This document shows, piece after piece, positions 44,412-53,349 of a stretch of 64,000 nucleotides of DNA (the first letter of the stretch is position 1; the number at the start of each line of letters is the position of its first letter). The DNA comes from Hassallia sp050875635 (GTDB lineage Bacteria > Cyanobacteriota > Cyanobacteriia > Cyanobacteriales > Nostocaceae). The notes beneath the pieces were generated by a model. The model saw nothing but the letters and a program-made list of their open reading frames with translations, ran no database searches and was not told where the DNA came from. The stretch covers positions 1 to 64,000 of the forward strand of contig NZ_JBPAOH010000012.1 in assembly GCF_050875635.1 (NCBI RefSeq). The letters run 5' to 3'. Both the position numbers and the translations under genes were made by a program.

Positions 44412-44805
44412 TTTATCTGTTCATCTTTTTTGGTGCTATTTAACAATTCCGCAATCAAATTTTCAACCACTACTTGAAAAATTTTTCTCACTTAAATGGT
44501 AAATAAAGTGGTAATTTAGGCGATTTTTATGTTGAAATAAATCGCGACTTAAGCAGATTTTTTTAAGTTTTGCTGACATGATATTTGACAGATGACCCCA
44601 GATAAGTTAGTAAATAACCCCTATTAATTAAAACAACCTTCATGATAAATTAAGCTCATGTATAGAAAAATTATATACTTTCAAAAAAAAGGCGCTACAG
44701 TATAATTACGGAATAAGGAACTGTTTTACTTACGTAGATGCCACTTTACACATTCAGCTTGAGACTTTACGCTAAAAGCTGACACCTGAAGTGCTGATAG
44801 CTTGC
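44412..44805. promoter_or_regulatory. Divergent promoter region between GGDEF-EAL gene and recJ
   Basis: An AT-rich, repeat-poor region that must serve both divergent genes. No palindrome or coding sequence recognised. Confidence 0.4.
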
Positions 44806-47079
44806 ATGGCAGACCAACTTACATCTGAATTGCCCGATCGCCGACTAACTTGTTTGCCGATTCAACGCTGGCAAATTTGCCCTGACAAACCAGAAATTGC
44901 CCAAAAACTGGCAATAGTTACAAATATATCGCCGATAATCAGCCAATTGCTGATAAATCGCGGTATCAAAACAAAAGAACAAGTGCAAGCTTTTTTAGAT
45001 CCAGAATCTTTAAGTTTGCCTTCCCCACTGTCAGAATTTCCAGATTTGGCGATAAGTTTAGAGTTGTTAGAGTCGGCGATCGCATCAAAAGAAAAAATCG
45101 CTATCTGCGGTGACTACGATGCAGATGGCATGACTAGCACAGCTTTATTGTTGCGTAGTCTGCGAACTTTAGGCGCAGATGTTGACTACGCCATCCCCAG
45201 CCGAATGCACGAAGGCTACGGCATTAATAAACGCATTGTTGAAGAATTTTCGCGTGAAGGTGTTAAACTAATTCTCACAGTAGATAATGGTATCTCTGCG
45301 TATGAAGCGATCGCTCTTGCCAGAGAACTCAATCTTAAAGTAATTATCACCGATCACCACGACATCCCCCAGCAATTACCCCCGGCAAACGCCATCCTCA
45401 ACCCGAAACTCATAGCGGAATCCTCACCTTATCGCAGTGTCGCTGGTGTTGGCGTTGCCTATATTTTGGCGGTTTCTCTAGCACAACAACTAGGACAAGC
45501 TAGAGGCTTAATTCAGCCGATGCTAGCACTTTTTACATTGGGAACCATTGCAGACTTAGCGCCATTGGTAGGAGTCAACCGACGCTGGGTGAAACGCGGT
45601 TTACAACAGTTACCCAAATCCAAGTTAGCCGGAGTGCAAGCGTTGATTCAGGTAGCAGGTGTTGGAGGAGGGGGAGAGGGGGGAGTGGGGGGACAAGGGG
45701 ACAAGGGGACAAGGGGACAAGGAGGACAAGGGGGACAAGGAGGACAAGGAGGACAAGGAAGACAAGGAGGACAAGGAGGACAAGGAGGACAAGGAGGACA
45801 AGGAGGAATTTCTCCCTTGTCTCCCCCCTCTCCCTTGTCTCCCTTATTCCCCCCTTCCCCCCCTCCCCCCCTCCCCCCCACTCCCCACTCTTCTCTCCCC
45901 ACTCCCAAATCCCTCAAGCCTGAGGATATCGGCTTTCGCTTGGGTCCGCGAATTAATGCGATTGGTCGAATTGGCGATCCGCAAATTGTCATAGATTTGC
46001 TGACTACTGATGATATGGGGATAGCCCTGGAAAAAGCGATGCAGTGCGAAGCGATTAATAAGCAACGCCAGCAAATGTGTTCAGAAATTGAATCTGAAGC
46101 GATCGCCATTGTCGAAACTGAATTTATCTCATCTCTACAACAAGATCGTGTCTTAGTTGTTGTAAAATCAAATTGGCATCATGGTGTAATTGGTATTGTC
46201 GCCTCTCGCTTGGTAGAACGCTACGGTGTGCCTGTGTTCATCGCCACTTATGAAGATGAAACACACATTCGTGGTTCCGCACGCGGAATTCCAGAGTTTA
46301 ACGTGTTTGCAGCTTTGGAATATTGTCATGACTTGTTAGGCAAATATGGCGGACACAAAGCCGCTGGAGGATTTTCTTTACCAGCAGAAAATTTGCCAGC
46401 ATTCCGAAAGCGATTGTGTGAGTTTGCTAACAAGTCTCTAGAACTTGAGCATATCAAACCCTTAATTAAAATTGATGCCAAAGCAAACCTGAATGAAATC
46501 AATTCTCAGCTTTATCAACAGCTTAATGCCCTTCACCCCTGCGGTATCGACAATCCCGATCCGGTATTCTGGACACCTAATGTTCAAGTAATTGAGCAAC
46601 AAATCGTTGGCAAAGGTCACATTAAACTGACAGTGGCACAAACTATCGACAATCAACAATTTAAAATTAAAGCGATCGCTTGGCGTTGGGGTGACTACTT
46701 CCGCTTACCCTCAAAAGTGGATATCGCTTACAAGTTGCGCGAAAATAACTTTAATGGCAGTACCACAATTGAGTTAGAATTACTAGGTGTCAGACTTGCT
46801 AAACATTCTCACCTATCTTTCACCTCAGCATCTACGCCGTCAAAAAGCACCTTTGAGTATAACCAACGCCACTACACCTGTGGCATCTATCAAAATGGTG
46901 AGTTACCAGAACTAAGAATTAAAAATTCTGAAGGTAAAGTTCTCGCTGTTCAACCAGGACAATCTAATGGTCTAGTGGGAACCAATCGCCAAGACGCTAA
47001 AATAGTTGATATTTCTCAACCGCAGTATGACAGCATTATCCAAGCTGCACTTCAGGCTTTAAAATCAGTGAGGAGCTAG
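44806..47079 (+). CDS. recJ: Single-strand-specific exonuclease RecJ with a repeat-derived insert
   Basis: A 757-residue RecJ, a 5'-3' single-strand DNA exonuclease for repair and recombination. The DHH-type metal motifs are GDYDADGMTS, VDNGIS, ITDHHD and GTIADLAPL. After these, residues about 287-369 are low-complexity: a Gly/Gln-rich half (GGQGGQGGQGGQ) and a Pro/Ser-rich half (SPLSPPSPLSPLF), encoded by repeats. Then the normal sequence resumes (KPEDIGFRLGPRINAIGRI) and the DHHA1 part follows (GSARGIPEFNVF, LGKYGGHKAAGGFSL), with an OB-type C-terminus. The insert sits in the linker before the LGPRINA motif, so activity may survive. The ATG at 44806 is preferred over a GTG five codons earlier. 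Confidence 0.92.
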   Translation: MADQLTSELPDRRLTCLPIQRWQICPDKPEIAQKLAIVTNISPIISQLLINRGIKTKEQVQAFLDPESLSLPSPLSEFPDLAISLELLESAIASKEKIAICGDYDADGMTSTALLLRSLRTLGADVDYAIPSRMHEGYGINKRIVEEFSREGVKLILTVDNGISAYEAIALARELNLKVIITDHHDIPQQLPPANAILNPKLIAESSPYRSVAGVGVAYILAVSLAQQLGQARGLIQPMLALFTLGTIADLAPLVGVNRRWVKRGLQQLPKSKLAGVQALIQVAGVGGGGEGGVGGQGDKGTRGQGGQGGQGGQGGQGRQGGQGGQGGQGGQGGISPLSPPSPLSPLFPPSPPPPLPPTPHSSLPTPKSLKPEDIGFRLGPRINAIGRIGDPQIVIDLLTTDDMGIALEKAMQCEAINKQRQQMCSEIESEAIAIVETEFISSLQQDRVLVVVKSNWHHGVIGIVASRLVERYGVPVFIATYEDETHIRGSARGIPEFNVFAALEYCHDLLGKYGGHKAAGGFSLPAENLPAFRKRLCEFANKSLELEHIKPLIKIDAKANLNEINSQLYQQLNALHPCGIDNPDPVFWTPNVQVIEQQIVGKGHIKLTVAQTIDNQQFKIKAIAWRWGDYFRLPSKVDIAYKLRENNFNGSTTIELELLGVRLAKHSHLSFTSASTPSKSTFEYNQRHYTCGIYQNGELPELRIKNSEGKVLAVQPGQSNGLVGTNRQDAKIVDISQPQYDSIIQAALQALKSVRS
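45664..45912. repeat. In-frame ACAAGGAGG tandem repeat with inverted C-rich half inside recJ
   Basis: About 120 bases of ACAAGGGG/ACAAGGAGG units are followed by about 95 bases of TCTCCCTTGTCTCCC and CCCCTCCC units. The halves are complementary and could extrude a large hairpin. Unit type is that of the intergenic repeat at 14533-14684. Total length keeps the recJ frame open. Confidence 0.9.
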
Positions 47080-47098
47080 GACTTAGAAGCTGCTGAAT

Positions 47099-47126
47099 GT
47101 AGATACGCGAGCGATCGCGTCTCTAC
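47099..47126. repeat. 28-nt palindromic repeat after recJ
   Basis: GTAGATACGCGA and TCGCGTCTCTAC around GCGA; a copy of the GTAGAGACG palindrome family, located 20 bases past the recJ stop and possibly ending its transcript. Confidence 0.7.
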
Positions 47127-47166
47127 AACTCCTAACTCCTACTCCTAACTCCTAACTTTGCGCCTC

Positions 47167-47289
47167 TTAAAGGTTGCCGTTGCGAAATGCTAGCAAAAAT
47201 ATAACTACTGGTCCAGCTATCATAATTAGCCCAACTGAAACTAGCTGAAATATAACTTCCCAATGGATATTCGCTAAAGCGTCAAACAT
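47167..47289 (-). CDS. psb30: Photosystem II reaction centre protein Psb30 (Ycf12)
   Basis: A 40-residue single-span membrane peptide on the minus strand. The hydrophobic core and end (VIFQLVSVGLIMIAGP then VVIFLLAFRNGNL) have the landmarks of Psb30/Ycf12: an acidic/aromatic start, AGP in the middle of the span, and the FLLAxRxGNL tail. Psb30 is a peripheral subunit of photosystem II close to cytochrome b559. GGAGG lies 6 bases before the ATG, so translation is well supported. It is convergent with recJ. Confidence 0.9.
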   Translation of the reverse strand: MFDALANIHWEVIFQLVSVGLIMIAGPVVIFLLAFRNGNL

Positions 47290-47682
47290 TATTGCCTCCG
47301 GTTGAATTCAATATTGATCTAAAAAATTAAATAAATCAAATGCAAAACCCGAAAATGATCATATCCGGCGATCGCGCACTAAATTTAATTTACTTAACAA
47401 AATTATAAGAAAAAACATAAACTGGGGAATGGGGAATGGGGAATGGGCATGGGGCATTGGGCATTGGGCATTGGGCATTGGGTGGGGGAACCCCACCCCT
47501 ACTTGTCCCCCACTCCCCACTCCCCACTCCCCACTCCCTACTCCCCACTCCCCCACTCCCCCACTCCCCACTCCCTACTCCCCACTCCCCCACTCCCCCA
47601 CTCCCCCACTCCCCACTCCCCACTCCCCACTCCCCCACTCCCCCACTCCCCCACTCCCTACTTTCTAATCAAGGTGAAAATA
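47290..47682. repeat. Heptamer and octamer arrays between psb30 and the YkgJ-type gene
   Basis: GGGGAAT and GGGCATT units (47424-47482), then CCCCACT/CCCCCACT units (47507-47660) in opposite sense. This is one of the longest arrays in the window and lies right in front of the next gene's ribosome binding site. The psb30 promoter must lie at 47290-47420. Confidence 0.85.
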
Positions 47683-48033
47683 ATGGCAACTTGGGAATGT
47701 ATAAAGCAATGTGGAGCGTGCTGTCATCTTGACCCAGCGGAGCGTCCAGACTTAGAAGAGTATTTATTACCAGAGGAACTGGAACTGTATCTAAGTATGG
47801 TAGGTGAAGGGGGATGGTGCGTTAATTTTGACCATACCACGCGAGAATGCCGCATTTACGCAAATCGTCCTCGTTTCTGCCGTGTAGAAACAGAGGTGTT
47901 TCAGGATATGTATGGTATTGAGCCAGAGGAACTGAATGATTTTGCCATTGACTGCTGTCGTCAACAGATAGAGGGAGTTTATGGCGTAAGCAGTCTGGAA
48001 ATACTGCGCTTTGATTCTTCTGTTGGTTTATGA
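47683..48033 (+). CDS. YkgJ-type cysteine cluster protein
   Basis: A 116-residue protein of the YkgJ (CxxCxxCC) family. Cysteines occur as CIKQCGACC at the N-terminus, then CVNF, ECRIYANRPRFC, and CC near the end, in line with zinc or iron-sulfur binding. Function is not established for this family. The ATG at 47683 has AAGGTG upstream and starts directly at the cysteine region; in-frame sequence further upstream is tandem repeat and not part of the gene. Confidence 0.88.
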   Translation: MATWECIKQCGACCHLDPAERPDLEEYLLPEELELYLSMVGEGGWCVNFDHTTRECRIYANRPRFCRVETEVFQDMYGIEPEELNDFAIDCCRQQIEGVYGVSSLEILRFDSSVGL

Positions 48034-48403
48034 GGGAATGGGGAATGGTGAGTCCAGCGCTGCGGGAGGGTTTCCCTCCGCAGGCGACTGGCTCTCCCGT
48101 TGGGGGAATGGGTAATGGGGAATGGGGAATGGGGAATGGGTAATGGGGAATGGGCATTGGGAATTGGGCAATGGGCATTGGTAATAATTCTTTTTTTTCC
48201 CTTTTCCCTTTCCCCCTCTTTAAATCCCCATGCCCGATGCCCGATGCCCCATGCCCGATGCCCCATGCCCGATGCCCCATGCCCAATGCCCAATGCCCAT
48301 TGCCCATTGCCCAATTACCAATTACTTACACTGTTGCAATTTATGACGATAATCTGAGAAAATGAGAACAATATGAAAAACCCTCGCCATAGGACTACTG
48401 CTT
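48034..48403. repeat. Heptamer arrays plus a CAGCGCTGCGGGAGGG unit
   Basis: A 57-base unit from about 48049 (AGTCCAGCGCTGCGGGAGGG) to 48106 (CTCTCCCGTTGGGGG) recurs in inverted orientation at 53667-53722. GGGGAAT heptamers follow to 48175, then an inverted GCCCGAT/GCCCATT block (48230-48315). Confidence 0.85.
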
Positions 48404-48829
48404 GTGAAACTTGATGCGCCTTTGAGCCTTTCTGCCATATCTCCAATTGAAAGCGAGACAGAACTAATAAACGGTATCGAAAGCGACTCAATAAATATCA
48501 TTACTGAGTCAGTTGAGCCTGTGGAGGCTGATTGTGCTGAAAAACCACAGTCCGCCCTAGTAACCTTCGGCACTACGTTTATCACAATATTTCTCGCGGA
48601 AATTGGCGATAAAACGCAGCTATCAACTTTATTGATGAGTGCTCAATCGCATTCGCCGTGGGTGGTATTCATGGGATCTGCGGCTGCGTTGATTACCACG
48701 AGTTTATTAGGTGTACTTTTGGGAAGTTGGATAGCCAGCCGACTTTCTCCGAAAACCGTGGAAAAAGCCGCTGGTGTAATGTTGTTGCTGATTTCGGTAA
48801 TGCTGTTTTGGGATGTGGTTATTGGTTAG
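48404..48829 (+). CDS. Half-size UPF0016/GDT1-type cation transporter, first subunit
   Basis: A 141-residue protein with an acidic N-terminal extension of about 50 residues and three membrane spans. The signature of the family, ExGDK(S/T), is present as EIGDKTQ. Full-size members (Mnx in Synechocystis, Gdt1 in yeast) contain two such units and move Mn2+ or Ca2+. Here each half is a separate gene and the partner lies just downstream, so they probably form a heteromer. GTG at 48404 taken as start. Confidence 0.88.
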   Translation: MKLDAPLSLSAISPIESETELINGIESDSINIITESVEPVEADCAEKPQSALVTFGTTFITIFLAEIGDKTQLSTLLMSAQSHSPWVVFMGSAAALITTSLLGVLLGSWIASRLSPKTVEKAAGVMLLLISVMLFWDVVIG

Positions 48830-48975
48830 TGGATAGTTGTTATTGGTTAGTCGATAGTGGATAGTGGTTAGTTGTTATTGGTTAGTCGATAGTGGATAGT
48901 GGGAGCGTCAATAACCGTCAACGCTCCAACCATCAACGCTCCAACGCTCCAACGCTCCAACGCTCCAACCATCAA
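48830..48975. repeat. Two tandem arrays between the half-transporter genes
   Basis: GTTAGTCGATAGTGGATAGT-type units repeat from 48834 to 48900, then CAACGCTCCAAC units repeat about five times to 48968. They separate two genes whose products should work together. Confidence 0.85.
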
Positions 48976-48987
48976 AGGATAAAATTA

Positions 48988-49281
48988 ATGGACTGGCATC
49001 TTTTAGGGTTAAGTTTTATTACAGTTTTTTTATCAGAACTAGGTGATAAAAGTCAGTTAGCAGCGATCGCACTTTCAGGTCGTTGTCAATCGAAGCGTGC
49101 AGTGTTCTTCGGAACAGCGGGTGCGTTGCTGCTGACTAGCTTGTTAGGAGCGCTAGCAGGGGGAACTGTGGCAGAATTATTACCGACACGTTTGTTAAAA
49201 GCGATCGCTGCTGTGGGATTTGCCATACTCGCTCTACGTCTGCTGTTACCTCATAATGAAGCATCCGCAGATTCAGAATAA
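48988..49281 (+). CDS. Half-size UPF0016/GDT1-type cation transporter, second subunit
   Basis: A 97-residue protein with three membrane spans and the family motif ELGDKSQ. It corresponds to the other half of a full-size Mnx/Gdt1 transporter; with its neighbour it would give the two ExGDK motifs that line the ion site. AAAGGA precedes the ATG at 48988 by 8 bases. A strong terminator follows. Manganese export is the likely role by family, but not shown by the sequence. Confidence 0.88.
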   Translation: MDWHLLGLSFITVFLSELGDKSQLAAIALSGRCQSKRAVFFGTAGALLLTSLLGALAGGTVAELLPTRLLKAIAAVGFAILALRLLLPHNEASADSE

Positions 49282-49301
49282 GCCTTTAACTACAATAAAA
49301 C

Positions 49302-49340
49302 AATTGCCTACCAGTCATTATCAGTCTGGTAGGCAATTTT
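49302..49340. terminator. Bidirectional terminator between convergent genes
   Basis: AATTGCCTACCAG (49302-49314) pairs with CTGGTAGGCAATT (49326-49338), 13 bp, loop 11. T-runs follow on the plus strand (TTTTTAA) and, on the minus strand, TTTTATTG. Confidence 0.9.
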
Positions 49341-49359
49341 TAATTATAGCGGCATAGTA

Positions 49360-49845
49360 TTAAACTTCTCGCCAGCAGCGACTGAATAAAGTCCCCGCAG
49401 CTAATAACTTCACAGCTTCCAGCACCCAGTAACCACCGTGTAACAAACTCATTCCCGCTGGAATTGTAGTAGCTGTTTCAAACAAATTCAATTGAACTCC
49501 AATTGCAGACATTTGTGGAGTTAAGAAATAAGTATCAACCAAAGATACAGCTAGTAGCAATACTGCTAAAACCACAGTACCAGCACGCCAGCTATGAGTT
49601 TTGCTCATAGCCAAAACACCAGTCAATATTATGCCAGCAGACAATAATTCAATGCGATTAAAATTCCAGAAGATTGCATAGCCTGCTGTGGCAAAACCTG
49701 CTTGAGTCATCATGCCGGAAAGATAAAGACTAGGCATAATTACCCAATCTAAAACTATACTAGCACTGAGCCAGAAGCCTAAAGTCAAGATAACAGCGGT
49801 TTGCCAAATCGGGCGCTTGAATTCAACGTTGGAAATAGCATTCAT
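49360..49845 (-). CDS. Four-span membrane protein (DUF4149-like)
   Basis: A 161-residue protein with four hydrophobic segments: ILTLGFWLSASIVLDWVIMP, an IELLSAGIILTGVLAM segment, TVVLAVLLLAVSLVDTYFL and a last one near LHGGYWVLEAVKLLAAG. The layout recalls DUF4149-type proteins, but the match is by pattern only. It ends at a shared terminator. Function unknown. Confidence 0.55.
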   Translation of the reverse strand: MNAISNVEFKRPIWQTAVILTLGFWLSASIVLDWVIMPSLYLSGMMTQAGFATAGYAIFWNFNRIELLSAGIILTGVLAMSKTHSWRAGTVVLAVLLLAVSLVDTYFLTPQMSAIGVQLNLFETATTIPAGMSLLHGGYWVLEAVKLLAAGTLFSRCWREV

Positions 49846-50110
49846 AAAAATAATTGCCTGTATTTAATTTCTAGTTTGTCGCGTAAATAGTTACTTTGAC
49901 AAGCAATCTCAATTATCTTTAACAATACAGTTGTTGCTTTTATTCGTGACTGATAAAATTTACTTTTCTTGACAAAACTTAACAAAGAAAAATAATTGTT
50001 GCTATTTGATGGTAATATAGGAATATAAACTAACTTCTTTAAAAGAAAGTTACCCGCAACGAGTTAGGTGCAACTTAAATCCCGATTAGCTTAATAAATT
50101 ATTTTGAAGC

Positions 50111-50707
50111 GTGTTTTGTGTGAATAAAGCAATACATATAGTAGTTTTATTTAGCAGCGCAATTGCTTGGACAATCGGAATTGGCGGATATAGCGATCGC
50201 GTAAGTCAAGCAATTCAGTTGCGAGATGGCACAGTATATTTTGCCCAACCGCCGCGCCTGACGTATACAGCGACTACCTATAACGACGTTTACGTGTGGG
50301 GCGCGACATATTATTTTACAGTCAGCTTGCCAGATAATGCTGGCGAACCTTTACAAAAAATAACTATTAACCAGCATGAGGGAGTAGATGACATCAAGTT
50401 TGAACTGAAAAAAAGTTACGCCTTTGAAGGTACACGTTCAAACAAAAAGCAGAAGTTACAACTAACAGATGTCAGTAGAGATAAAAAGACAATATCGCTA
50501 ACATTTAACCCGCCAGTGTCTCCAGGTAAAACCATTACAATTGGTTTGAAACCAGTGCAAAATCCTACAGTTAGCGGTGTTTATCTATTTGGAGTCACGG
50601 CTTTTCCGGCAGGTGAGAAATCACACGGGCAATTTCTCGGTTATGGAAGGCTGCAATTTTACAGCCACGGTTTTGACTCTGGATTTTTCCATCGTCCTTG
50701 GTTTTAA
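50111..50707 (+). CDS. DUF2808 secreted protein
   Basis: A 198-residue protein with an N-terminal hydrophobic segment (AIHIVVLFSSAIAWTIGIGG) that is a signal peptide or anchor, and a DUF2808 domain common in cyanobacteria: TVYFAQPPRLTYTATTYNDV, YYFTVSLPDNAGEPLQKITI and GVYLFGVTAFPAG. The fold appears beta-rich and extracytoplasmic. Function unknown. The start is a GTG (50111 or 50120). A long hairpin follows the stop. Confidence 0.85.
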   Translation: MFCVNKAIHIVVLFSSAIAWTIGIGGYSDRVSQAIQLRDGTVYFAQPPRLTYTATTYNDVYVWGATYYFTVSLPDNAGEPLQKITINQHEGVDDIKFELKKSYAFEGTRSNKKQKLQLTDVSRDKKTISLTFNPPVSPGKTITIGLKPVQNPTVSGVYLFGVTAFPAGEKSHGQFLGYGRLQFYSHGFDSGFFHRPWF

Positions 50708-50765
50708 CTCGTAGTGAGCGCTGTCTTCGCTTAGACTTGAGCGAGTACAGCGCTTACTACGAGTT
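50706..50765. terminator. Long hairpin between convergent DUF2808 and cyclase genes
   Basis: AACTCGTAGTGAGCGCTGT (50706-50724) pairs with the stretch ending at 50765 (ACAGCGCTTACTACGAGTT), with one mismatch, over a 22-base loop. It covers the whole space between two stop codons, so it probably ends both transcripts, although no T-tract is present. Confidence 0.6.
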
Positions 50766-53349
50766 ACTTATCTTTAAAAGTCCAGACACCTTCATCCCAA
50801 TCTGCGTCCGTTGGAGGTTGGTGTATCCAGTGCTGACAACGCCGCACATGTAACCTAGCAGCTTGGTCATGTTCGTCAACTTCTAAAACGCGATCAAACT
50901 CAGCTTTAGCCTTTTTAAAGTCGCGATTGAGATAATATTCTCGTCCTTTATGATAATACTCAATAACTTGTAGTTTTTCACTTTTTATAGAATCAGAACG
51001 CAAACCGATTAATTCATAAATTGCCACTGGCTCATTTCTACCTTTAACACGAATGTAATCTAGTTCCCTAGCCCAGACTTTATCTTGGCATGGTTTATAA
51101 GTATTATCACTAAGAATAATATCGCAACCATAGTGTTTGCTAACACTTTCTAAGCGGGAACCAAGGTTAACACCGTCACCGATCGCCGTAAATTCCATTC
51201 GCTTGCTAGAACCAATATTACCACTAATTACAGTGTCAGAATTAATGCCAATACCAATGTTGATTCTCGGCTTACTAGCTGCGTAACGACGGGCATTAAA
51301 TTCTTTTAAGCGATCGCGCATTTCTAAAGATGTTTGCACTGCCATCCAAGCGTGTTCTTCTAGGGGTAAAGGGGAACCAAACACCGCCATAATCGCATCG
51401 CCGATATATTTATCAAGAGTGCCTTTATGTTTGAAAATCGCCTCTACCATTGATTCAAAATATTCGTTGAGCATACTTACCACTTCTTCGGCTTCTAGGT
51501 TTTCGGTTAAAGTGGTGTAGCCGCGAATATCAGAAAATAAAATCGAAACTTCTTTGCGATCGCCTCCTAATTTAGCATCATCCAACTTCAGCAATTCTTC
51601 TGCTAATTCCTGAGTCATGTAGCGGTACATTGTACTCTTGAGGCGCTTTTCATCGCTAATATCTTCCATGACAACCAAGGCACCGCGAACTTGCCGATTA
51701 TCGCTTGCATCGGCGATTGTGTTAATTGATAAATTAATACTGTGCTGTTCTATTTGATCGGCAATGAGTGTGCGATCGGGATAATATTGCTGACTGTATT
51801 TGAGGTTAGCTGCATTTAAAGCATTCTGACACCACTTGCTAAAGTCACCTTCTTTGATACGGATGACATCAGTAATTAATTTACCTTCTAAACGGTCTTC
51901 TGCCTCAAGCCCTAACAAACGTTTAGCACTTTCATTCGCGGCAATAATTAATCCAGCTTTATCAGTAGAAACCACACCATTAGAAAGACTGCGTAAAATG
52001 TCGCGTTGCATTTGTTCTTGTTGTTTAACTGTGGCAAACAACTGAGCATTTTGCAATGCAACTCCCGCTTGAATATTAAAAGCTTCCATAAACTCTTCAT
52101 CGTTGCTGTCAAAACTAGCTTGGAAGCATTCAGGCGCTTTGGGCCATGAATTCGGGTTATAATTGGGAAAATCGCCGGATTTCTTTTTATTTACTAGCTG
52201 GGTAACACCAATCAATTCTTGATCGGCGTTAAACACTGGCATACAAAGTAAGCTACATGTGCGATAGCCATTTTGCTTGTCCATGTGTCTGGCTGTATCA
52301 GAGTCAGGATGGTCATATAAATCAAAGGGAATATTTAGCGTTTTCCCAGATTCTGCTACTTTACCAGCAAAGCCTTTACCGATTGGGATTCGCAACTCTT
52401 TGGTAGAATTATCATCTTGAGTAATTTTCGTCCACAATTCACCTGCCTCGCGGTCTATTAACCATAGAGTACTGCGATCGGCGTTCATTAGTTGCTTCGC
52501 CTCGTCCATCACCCGCTTCAAGGTGTCTTCTAAGTCGAGATTGCTTTGAGAAAGAGACTTTATCGCTTTCATCAACGCTGCTGCTGCTCTTTGTTTTTGG
52601 GTTGCGACATAAAAAGAGCGCGATGATTCTAAAATTAGGCGAATTGAAGGGGCGAATTCCTGAAATAATTGTTCGTCAGCGCTGGTAAAGCCCCTAATAT
52701 CAATTCTGTCGGAAATAGGCACCTTTGCATTGTCAGGAGATAATAATTTATTCAGTAATTGTACTACTGCGACTAATCGCCCTTGTTGATTTAATAACGG
52801 CAGAGCTAACATCGTGTAAGTGCGGTAGCCGGTTCTTTTTTCTTGTTCTTGGGCAAATACCGATCGCGGATCTTCATAAAAATCATAGGGGATATTAATC
52901 GCTCTTTTATGCATGGCGACTTCACCGGCAATTCCTTTATTCGCTGGAATGCGAATTTCTAGAGAGCGATCGCCTTCTGCTTCTGCCAAAATTGACCAAA
53001 GTTCTTGTTTTTCTTCATCTAATAAAAATATTGTCGTTCGGTCTGCTCCTAGTAATTCCCCGGTCTTCAGTGTTATCGTATGTAACATTTCTTGCAGAAT
53101 GTTTTCAAACCCGTGGGAATCCAGCATGGAAAGGGTTTGATTCACAATCAGCAGTTTTTGTTCTACTTCGGTAACAACCTGTTGAAAAGTATCCTGGGTG
53201 AGGGCAGCCAGAAAATTAGATATAGTGCCTTTTCTTTTGGCGAGGACACCCACAGAAGCAGAATTTGGCTTCAAATCGCCGTTTTCTTGATTGCAAACCC
53301 CAATAATCAAATCAGCGGCTGACCCGCAACTACGTTGATACACTGACAT
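50764..53349 (-). CDS. cyaB: GAF-GAF-PAS-adenylate cyclase, CyaB type
   Basis: An 861-residue class III adenylate cyclase with the domain order and size of Anabaena CyaB1/CyaB2. Two GAF domains (about residues 60-240 and 255-440) carry the NKxnFxxxDE cyclic-nucleotide signature (LLNK ... FTSADE and LVNK ... FDSNDE); in CyaB they bind cAMP. A PAS domain (about 450-565) follows. The cyclase domain starts near residue 600: metal aspartates in FSDIRGYT and YIGDAIMA, and KRMEFTAIGDGVN, where the substrate residue is threonine, as in the CyaB group. A TPR-like pair lies at the C-terminus. cAMP made here may act on SbtB-like receptors. Confidence 0.93.
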   Translation of the reverse strand: MSVYQRSCGSAADLIIGVCNQENGDLKPNSASVGVLAKRKGTISNFLAALTQDTFQQVVTEVEQKLLIVNQTLSMLDSHGFENILQEMLHTITLKTGELLGADRTTIFLLDEEKQELWSILAEAEGDRSLEIRIPANKGIAGEVAMHKRAINIPYDFYEDPRSVFAQEQEKRTGYRTYTMLALPLLNQQGRLVAVVQLLNKLLSPDNAKVPISDRIDIRGFTSADEQLFQEFAPSIRLILESSRSFYVATQKQRAAAALMKAIKSLSQSNLDLEDTLKRVMDEAKQLMNADRSTLWLIDREAGELWTKITQDDNSTKELRIPIGKGFAGKVAESGKTLNIPFDLYDHPDSDTARHMDKQNGYRTCSLLCMPVFNADQELIGVTQLVNKKKSGDFPNYNPNSWPKAPECFQASFDSNDEEFMEAFNIQAGVALQNAQLFATVKQQEQMQRDILRSLSNGVVSTDKAGLIIAANESAKRLLGLEAEDRLEGKLITDVIRIKEGDFSKWCQNALNAANLKYSQQYYPDRTLIADQIEQHSINLSINTIADASDNRQVRGALVVMEDISDEKRLKSTMYRYMTQELAEELLKLDDAKLGGDRKEVSILFSDIRGYTTLTENLEAEEVVSMLNEYFESMVEAIFKHKGTLDKYIGDAIMAVFGSPLPLEEHAWMAVQTSLEMRDRLKEFNARRYAASKPRINIGIGINSDTVISGNIGSSKRMEFTAIGDGVNLGSRLESVSKHYGCDIILSDNTYKPCQDKVWARELDYIRVKGRNEPVAIYELIGLRSDSIKSEKLQVIEYYHKGREYYLNRDFKKAKAEFDRVLEVDEHDQAARLHVRRCQHWIHQPPTDADWDEGVWTFKDK

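Noticed and set aside
45648..46109. Proline/cysteine-rich open frame on the minus strand of recJ
   Set aside because: It is produced by the tandem repeat read backwards.
47443..47682. Upstream extension of the YkgJ-type protein through the array
   Set aside because: The added residues are only a repeat translation (SPLPTPHSPLP) and the ATG at 47683 has its own ribosome binding site.
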